NCBI RefSeq assembly: GCF_009650095.1
Contig: NZ_CP045915.1
Coordinates: 2,480,001 to 2,544,000, forward strand
Length of the DNA stretch: 64,000 bases
DNA from: Gracilibacillus salitolerans
Lineage (GTDB): Bacteria; Bacillota; Bacilli; Bacillales; Amphibacillaceae
Reading direction: 5' to 3'
Numbering within the stretch: position 1 is the first letter of the stretch; each line of letters opens with the position of its first letter. A model generated the notes under the pieces. The model was not told the DNA's origin, made no database searches, and was given only the letters and a program-made list of their open reading frames with translations. A program made the translations under genes and the position numbers. Shown one piece after another: positions 58,720-64,000 of this stretch.

Positions 58720-60123
58720 TTGCAAAAATGTAATTTATCCGTAGATATTGGTGCTTCCAGTGGACGTGTGATTGCAGGCTATCTTCAAAATAACAATCTA
58801 ATATTAGATGAAATCCATCGTTTTGAAAATAAGATGGAAGAGAAGAATGGGCACTTATGTTGGGATATTGACGGACTTTTTCACGAAATTAAAACTGGTT
58901 TAAAAAAGAGCGTTGAAAAACATTATAAACCTTTAACCATTGGCATTGACACATGGGCAGTAGATTTTGTATTACTAGATCAAGACAAAAATAGAATGAC
59001 TGACGCAGTTGCCTATCGTGACCACAGGACAGATGGGGTAATGGAGGAAGTTTTTCAACTTATCGATCAAAAAGACATTTATCAGGAAACAGGAATACAA
59101 TTTCAACCATTTAACACAATTTACCAGCTGTTTGCCTTACAAAAAGAAAATCCGGAAACGTTAGAAAAAGCGCAATACTTTTTGATGATTCCTGACTATC
59201 TACATTATTTACTTACTGGAAAAATAACGAATGAATATACCAATGCTACGACTACTCAATTGTTAAAAGCCACGAATCAAAAATGGCATCAAGATTTCCT
59301 AAGAAAATTAAACATACCTGAACATATATTTTCAGAACCTAGTCATCCTTTGCAATCAATTGGATCACTAACAATGGACTTACAAAATGAGCTTGGCTTT
59401 GATCTAGAAGTTGTCTTACCAGGAACCCATGATACAGCATCAGCCGTAATGGCAGTACCGGCTCAGGATACGATTTACATTAGTTCGGGTACCTGGTCAT
59501 TAATGGGAGTCGAGCATCATGAACCAATTAGTACACAACAAGCATTTGATTATAACTTCACCAATGAAGGTGGTGCTAATGATAATATCCGCTTCTTGAA
59601 AAATATCATGGGACTTTGGATGATTCAGGAAGTAAAGCGTGAATGGAACGATCAACATAGTTTTGCTGAGTTTGTAGAACTCGCTTATCAGGAATCATCA
59701 TTCACATCCATAGTAGATGTGAACGATCAACGTTTTTTAAGTCCAATAAGTATGAAAAAGGCGATTAAAAATTATTGCCAAGAGACTAATCAACAAGTCC
59801 CGGAAACAGCTGGTGAATTTGCAAAGTGCATTTATGATAGCTTAGTAGAAAGCTATCATAAAACAGCAAAAGAGATTGAAGAGTTAACAGGGAAAACGTA
59901 TAACTCGATTCATATCATTGGTGGTGGCAGTAAGAACCATTATATGAATGAAAAACTAGCGGCAGTTAGTAAGAAAACGATCTATACAGGACCAGGTGAA
60001 GCTACAGCGATTGGAAATCTTATGGCACAAATGATGGCCACTGGCCAAATCGATACAATTGAACAGTCGAAGCAAATTATTAATCAAACGTTTGATATTC
60101 AAAAATTTAAGGCTAAGAGGTGA
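58720..60123 (+). CDS. rhaB: Rhamnulokinase
   Basis: The 467-aa FGGY-family kinase phosphorylates L-rhamnulose at C1. The N-terminal ATPase core shows NLSVDIGASSGRVIAGYL, TIGIDTWAVDFVLLD and AVAYRDHRTDGVM; the C-terminal half has LPGTHDTASAVMAVP, YISSGTWSLMG and IHIIGGGSKNHYMNEKLA. TTG 58720 is chosen because GAAGAGGTG lies just upstream; the GTG at 58711 is part of that site. It is followed 6 bases later by rhaA, forming an operon. Confidence 0.95.
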   Translation: MQKCNLSVDIGASSGRVIAGYLQNNNLILDEIHRFENKMEEKNGHLCWDIDGLFHEIKTGLKKSVEKHYKPLTIGIDTWAVDFVLLDQDKNRMTDAVAYRDHRTDGVMEEVFQLIDQKDIYQETGIQFQPFNTIYQLFALQKENPETLEKAQYFLMIPDYLHYLLTGKITNEYTNATTTQLLKATNQKWHQDFLRKLNIPEHIFSEPSHPLQSIGSLTMDLQNELGFDLEVVLPGTHDTASAVMAVPAQDTIYISSGTWSLMGVEHHEPISTQQAFDYNFTNEGGANDNIRFLKNIMGLWMIQEVKREWNDQHSFAEFVELAYQESSFTSIVDVNDQRFLSPISMKKAIKNYCQETNQQVPETAGEFAKCIYDSLVESYHKTAKEIEELTGKTYNSIHIIGGGSKNHYMNEKLAAVSKKTIYTGPGEATAIGNLMAQMMATGQIDTIEQSKQIINQTFDIQKFKAKR

Positions 60124-60129
60124 AGAGGC

Positions 60130-61389
60130 ATGGGTGTAAAAGATAATTTTCAAGTAGCGAAAAAGCAGTATGAAAAGTGGGGAATATCGGTAGAAGAAGC
60201 TTTTGAAAGGTTAAAAAATGTACCTATTTCAATTCATTGCTGGCAAGGAGATGATATTGGTGGATTTGAAATAGATCAACAAGAATTGTCAGGTGGAATT
60301 GATGTTACGGGTGATTATCCTGGTAAAGCAACAACACCGGAAGAATTGAGAAATGACTTAGAAAAAGCGCTATCACTGATCCCAGGAAAACATAAAATTA
60401 ACTTACATGCAATATATGCTGAAACAGATGGAAAAATAGTTGATCGTAATGAATTAGAACCAAAACATTTTGAAAATTGGGTACAGTGGGCAAAAGAAAA
60501 TGACTTATGTCTGGATTTTAACCCAACCTTGTTTTCTCATCCTAAAGCAGCGGATGGATTAACATTGGCTCACCCTGATAAAGAAGTTCGTGATTTTTGG
60601 ATCGAGCATTGTATCAAGTCACGTAAAATCGGCGAATATTTTGGGAAAGAATTAGGGCAGCCAGCATTAACGAACATTTGGATTCCAGATGGTTATAAGG
60701 ATATTCCTAGTGATCGACTAACACCACGTAAGCGCCTAAAAGACTCATTAGATGAAATATTTGCAGCAGATGTTGATGAGTCGTTAAACATTGATGCAGT
60801 TGAAAGTAAGTTGTTTGGTATCGGCTCTGAAGCCTATGTGGTTGGTTCACACGAATTTTACATGGGATATGCCCTTAAAAACAACAAGCTTTGCTTATTA
60901 GACAGTGGTCACTACCACCCAACAGAAGTGGTTTCTAATAAAATTTCTGCCATGCTTTTATTTAGTGACAGGTTAGCCCTTCACGTCTCACGACCAGTTC
61001 GTTGGGATAGTGACCATGTCATTGTATTAGATGATGAATTACGTGAAATCGGGCTGGAAATCGTTCGTAACGATGCACTAGACAAAGTTATGATTGGACT
61101 GGACTTTTTTGATGCCAGTATTAATCGAGTGGCGGCCTGGACTATTGGTACAAGAAATATGATTAAATCATTGTTATATGCACTACTTTTACCAAATGAT
61201 CATTTAAAACAATTACAAGAGGAAGGTAATTTCACAGATCGATTAGCATTATTTGAAGAATTCAAAACGTATCCATTCGGTGCTATTTGGGATTATTATT
61301 GTGAACAAATGGGTGTACCAGCTCAAGAAAAATGGTTAGAGGAAGTAAAAGATTACGAGAAAAAGGTATTATCAAAACGAGATAGTTAG
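60130..61389 (+). CDS. rhaA: L-rhamnose isomerase
   Basis: The 419-aa metal-dependent TIM-barrel enzyme isomerises L-rhamnose to L-rhamnulose. Family blocks are [17 protein letters not shown] near the start, [52 protein letters not shown] and [25 protein letters not shown] lies before the ATG. It is second in the rhaB-rhaA pair; a promoter with a strong dyad separates it from rhaEW. Confidence 0.97.
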   Translation: MGVKDNFQVAKKQYEKWGISVEEAFERLKNVPISIHCWQGDDIGGFEIDQQELSGGIDVTGDYPGKATTPEELRNDLEKALSLIPGKHKINLHAIYAETDGKIVDRNELEPKHFENWVQWAKENDLCLDFNPTLFSHPKAADGLTLAHPDKEVRDFWIEHCIKSRKIGEYFGKELGQPALTNIWIPDGYKDIPSDRLTPRKRLKDSLDEIFAADVDESLNIDAVESKLFGIGSEAYVVGSHEFYMGYALKNNKLCLLDSGHYHPTEVVSNKISAMLLFSDRLALHVSRPVRWDSDHVIVLDDELREIGLEIVRNDALDKVMIGLDFFDASINRVAAWTIGTRNMIKSLLYALLLPNDHLKQLQEEGNFTDRLALFEEFKTYPFGAIWDYYCEQMGVPAQEKWLEEVKDYEKKVLSKRDS

Positions 61390-61413
61390 TTTAAGAATTC
61401 ATCTTTGTTTATG

Positions 61414-61441
61414 TTGATTTATTTTTGTTTTGTAGTATAAT
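61414..61441 (+). promoter_or_regulatory. rhaEW promoter
   Basis: TTGATT (61414-61419) and TATAAT (61436-61441) are 16 bases apart. The left arm of the 61421-61477 dyad lies in the spacer. Confidence 0.65.
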
Positions 61442-61477
61442 CAAAACAGAACCAAACAAATAAAACAAAACAAAAAT
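61421..61477. promoter_or_regulatory. Long inverted-repeat operator at the rhaEW promoter
   Basis: A perfect 13-bp inverted repeat, ATTTTTGTTTTGT (61421-61433) and ACAAAACAAAAAT (61465-61477), flanks the -10. Between the arms are further CAAAACA and CAAACAAA units, and TTTGTTT occurs again at 61404-61410. Such repeats resemble sites of DeoR-family sugar repressors such as RhaR, or of an AraC activator. Binding is inferred. Confidence 0.6.
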
Positions 61478-61494
61478 TATGAGGAGGAGATCCA

Positions 61495-63561
61495 GTGGTA
61501 CAAAACAATTGGGATCAAAGTCAAGTTGCTCAAGGTGATGGTTTAGAATCACTAGTTTATCGTTCCAATCTATTAGGCTCAGATCGTGCCGTCGTAAACA
61601 TTGGTGGAGGAAACACATCATCTAAAACGATGGAGAAGGATTTTAAAGGGGACGATATTGAAGTAATGTGGGTAAAAGGTAGTGGTTCTGACTTAGCTAC
61701 GATGAAAGCACATAATTTTACCGGACTCAAATTGGATGATATCCGTCCACTTCTAGAACGTGATGATATGTCTGATGAAGAAATGGTAACATACTTAGCA
61801 CACTGTATGATTGATGCAAAGCATCCGCGTTCATCTATCGAAACATTATTACATGCTTTTCTACCATTTAAACAAGTTGATCACACTCACCCAGATGCTA
61901 TTATTAGTATTGCATGTGCAGATAATGGTAAAGAAATCGCAGAAGAAATATATGGAGATCGTTTTGTGTGGGTGCCATATATTCGACCAGGTTTCAAGCT
62001 TTCCAAAATGATTGCTGAAGGAGTAAGAAATAACCCTAATGCAGAGTTAGTGATTATGGAAAAACATGGTCTTGTAACATGGGGTGAAACATCCAGGGAA
62101 AGTTACAACAAAACGATTGATATTATTAATGAAGCGGAGGGCTTTATTAATAATAAATTGGAAAATCACACGTTATTTGGTGGAGCTAAATATCAATCCT
62201 TATCAGAAGACGAAAGACAAAACCTTTTTGCTGAAGTAATGCCAATTATCAGAGGCCAAGTGAGTCAAGACAAAAAGATGTTAACAACATATAATGATAA
62301 TGATAATGTGTTAGAGTTTGTAAATAGTAATGATGCAAAAGAATTATCACAAGTAGGTGCTGCTTGCCCAGATCACCTTGTCCATACGAAACGCGTACCG
62401 CTGTTTATTGATTGGGATCCGCAATCAGGAGATGTAGAAGATTTAAAATCAAAAATCAAAGAAGGTCTTGCAGCTTACAAAGAAGATTATGTTGCATACT
62501 TTGAAAGAAATAAAAATGAAGGTGACGAACTGGTAGAAACTGCTCCTCGAATTATTCTAATTCCGGGATTAGGCATGGTGAATACCGGTAAAAGCTGGAC
62601 AGCGGCAAACATTAGTGAACAACTTTACCATCGTGCAATTGCTGTAATGTCAGGTTCTACTGTATTAGGAAACTTTGTATCGTTAGATGAAGCAGAATCT
62701 TATGGTGTGGAATATTGGCCGTTAGAGCTTTACAAGTTAAGTTTAGCTCCGCCAGAATCAGAGTTTTCCCGACAAGTAGCGTTTGTGACAGGTGGTGCAG
62801 GAGGTATTGGTACCGCAACAACCTACCGTCTTCTTGATGAAGGTGCACATGTTGTCATTGCTGATATTAACTTGGAAGGTGCGGAAAACCTTGCGAATGA
62901 AGTCAACGAAAAGTACGGGACAAATCGTGCATTTGCAGTAAAAATGGACGTAACAAAAGAAGAGGAAGTACAAGCAGCGATTCAAGCTTCCGTAAGAAAA
63001 TATGGTGGTATCGATATTTTAGTGAATAATGCTGGCCTTGCTAGCTCGAGTCCATTTGAAGAAACGACAATGGAGCAATGGAATTTAAATATCAATGTAC
63101 TTGTAACAGGTTATTTCTTGGTTGCTCGTGAGATATTCAAACTAATGAAAGACCAAGAAATAGGAGGAAACATGGTATTTATCGGTTCGAAAAATTCGAT
63201 CTACGCTGGTAAAAATGCTGCAGCATATAGTACAGCAAAAGCGGCAGAAGTACACTTAGCTCGTACAATTGCCGCAGATGGTGGTGCGTTAGGTATCCGA
63301 GTTAACTCCGTATTACCAGATGCCGTTATCCGAGGATCTAAGATTTGGGATTCTTCTTGGAAAAAAGAACGTGCGTCTTCCTACGGTATCGGTACAGATG
63401 ATTTAGAAGAACATTATCGTAAACGTACGATCTTAAATGTGAATATATTACCAGAGGATATTGCTGAATCTATTGCATTCCTTGCATCAACCAAAGCAGC
63501 AAAAACAACAGGTTGTATGGTAACAGTAGATGGTGGCGTTGCGGCTGCATTTACTCGATAG
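61495..63561 (+). CDS. rhaEW: Bifunctional rhamnulose-1-phosphate aldolase / lactaldehyde dehydrogenase
   Basis: The 688-aa fusion joins a class II aldolase domain (about 1-400, with VVNIGGGNTSSKT, HPRSSIETLLHAFLPF, DHTHPDAI and VIMEKHGLVTWGE) to a short-chain dehydrogenase (about 425-688, with VAFVTGGAGGIGTATTY, NNAGLASS and catalytic YSTAK). It splits rhamnulose-1-phosphate into dihydroxyacetone phosphate and lactaldehyde and oxidises the latter to lactate, as described for B. subtilis RhaEW (YuxG). The GTG start has GGAGGAGA upstream. lutA follows within 120 bases, so lactate produced could be oxidised further. Confidence 0.94.
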   Translation: MVQNNWDQSQVAQGDGLESLVYRSNLLGSDRAVVNIGGGNTSSKTMEKDFKGDDIEVMWVKGSGSDLATMKAHNFTGLKLDDIRPLLERDDMSDEEMVTYLAHCMIDAKHPRSSIETLLHAFLPFKQVDHTHPDAIISIACADNGKEIAEEIYGDRFVWVPYIRPGFKLSKMIAEGVRNNPNAELVIMEKHGLVTWGETSRESYNKTIDIINEAEGFINNKLENHTLFGGAKYQSLSEDERQNLFAEVMPIIRGQVSQDKKMLTTYNDNDNVLEFVNSNDAKELSQVGAACPDHLVHTKRVPLFIDWDPQSGDVEDLKSKIKEGLAAYKEDYVAYFERNKNEGDELVETAPRIILIPGLGMVNTGKSWTAANISEQLYHRAIAVMSGSTVLGNFVSLDEAESYGVEYWPLELYKLSLAPPESEFSRQVAFVTGGAGGIGTATTYRLLDEGAHVVIADINLEGAENLANEVNEKYGTNRAFAVKMDVTKEEEVQAAIQASVRKYGGIDILVNNAGLASSSPFEETTMEQWNLNINVLVTGYFLVAREIFKLMKDQEIGGNMVFIGSKNSIYAGKNAAAYSTAKAAEVHLARTIAADGGALGIRVNSVLPDAVIRGSKIWDSSWKKERASSYGIGTDDLEEHYRKRTILNVNILPEDIAESIAFLASTKAAKTTGCMVTVDGGVAAAFTR

Positions 63562-63569
63562 TGATAGAA

Positions 63570-63604
63570 AATGGATAAACTCTCGTTATGGGGGTTTATC
63601 CATT
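63570..63604 (+). terminator. Hairpin after rhaEW
   Basis: AATGGATAAAC pairs with GTTTATCCATT. No T run follows, so termination may be partial and allow read-through to lutA. Confidence 0.45.
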
Positions 63605-63677
63605 CTACTATTAATAGAAAACATGATAGAATGGTAGAAAAAGCAATGTCGATGTTCCAAAAAGGGGAGTAATAAAC

Positions 63678-64000
63678 ATGAAAGTATCATTTTTTGTTAC
63701 ATGTTTAGGAGATATGTTTTATGTGAATGCCGCTAAATCTGCAGTGGAGTTATTGGAACATCTCGGCTGTGAGATCGATTTTCCGAAAGCGCAAACATGT
63801 TGTGGTCAACCTGCCTATAACAGTGGTTATCATAAAGAAACATTAGAGGTGGCGAAACATTTAGTAGAAACTTTTGAACATGCAGAATATGTCGTAGGAA
63901 TTTCAGGCTCTTGTGTCTTTATGATTCATGAATATGTTCATTTATTCGAAGAAGGTTCTGAGTGGCAGAAAAGAGCAATCGCTTTGAAAGAAAAAACATA
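63678..64000 (+). CDS. lutA: Lactate utilisation iron-sulfur protein LutA, 3' part beyond window
   Basis: The first 107 residues are present, starting MKVSFFVTCLGDMFYVNAAK and including FPKAQTCCGQPAYNSGYHKE, the CCG-type iron-sulfur/heterodisulfide-reductase-like motif of LutA/YkgE. A second such repeat should follow off the edge. In B. subtilis lutABC oxidises L-lactate to pyruvate. AAGGGGAG is 7-10 bases upstream of the ATG. lutB and lutC would be expected next, outside the window. Confidence 0.93.
   Translation, partial: MKVSFFVTCLGDMFYVNAAKSAVELLEHLGCEIDFPKAQTCCGQPAYNSGYHKETLEVAKHLVETFEHAEYVVGISGSCVFMIHEYVHLFEEGSEWQKRAIALKEKT

Overview
The window is a stretch of low-GC Firmicute chromosome. 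Gene order in the first third (lexA, a yneA-position gene, yneB, ynzC, tkt, yneF, ccdA, yneK, citB, yneN, yneP, yneQ, plsY, yneT, parE, parC) follows the Bacillus subtilis lexA-to-parC region closely. With the AT-rich composition, strong AGGAGG-type ribosome sites, frequent TTG/GTG starts, a sporulation-type sensor kinase and a Bacillaceae-type dynamin, this points to the family Bacillaceae. The intergenic repeats look like those of halotolerant genera such as Gracilibacillus, Oceanobacillus or Virgibacillus. The genus is inference. No prophage, insertion sequence, CRISPR array, rRNA or tRNA was seen.

Layout. 1-1.5 kb: SOS block (lexA divergent from a 31-aa membrane peptide, yneB, ynzC) with three LexA boxes. 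1.7-10.2 kb: transketolase, YneF, CcdA, an orphan MrpB/MnhB antiporter subunit, YneK, a PAS histidine kinase and aconitase. 10.6-12.8 kb: glutaminase and a CBO0543-like membrane protein. 13-16.7 kb: thioredoxin-like YneN, a tandem AAA+ ATPase, thioesterase YneP and YneQ. 16.8-19.3 kb: folE2-yidD, plsY and yneT. 19.4-27.7 kb: topoisomerase IV (parE, a structured spacer, parC) and the two-unit dynamin DynA. 27.8-34.4 kb: hisJ divergent from hisZGDBHFI, which has no hisA. 34.5-36.6 kb: two decayed small genes, msrA and a YpcP-type exonuclease. 36.7-43.8 kb: gltC divergent from gltAB. 44-50 kb: a 122-bp palindromic repeat, a CBS protein, ilvE, a proline T-box with proBA, and ppaC. 50-52.9 kb: small accessory genes mixed with decayed genes (sugar transporter, repetitive DUF6944-like protein). 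52.9-64 kb: GH42 beta-galactosidase, ilvA, AraC regulator, MBL hydrolase, rhaB-rhaA-rhaEW for L-rhamnose, and the start of lutA.

Functionally the window combines central carbon metabolism, nitrogen and amino-acid supply (glutamate synthase, glutaminase, His, Pro and branched-chain steps), envelope and lipid functions (plsY, yidD, dynA), DNA topology and SOS response, and plant-sugar use. Rhamnose breakdown yields lactate through the RhaEW fusion, and lutA for lactate oxidation starts right after it. Most of the window is ordinary core genome. The least explained items are the LysM-less SOS peptide at the yneA position, the multi-hairpin parE-parC spacer, the absence of hisA from an otherwise tightly overlapping operon, the tandem AAA+ protein in place of the usual small spore gene, and a long perfect inverted repeat at the rhaEW promoter.
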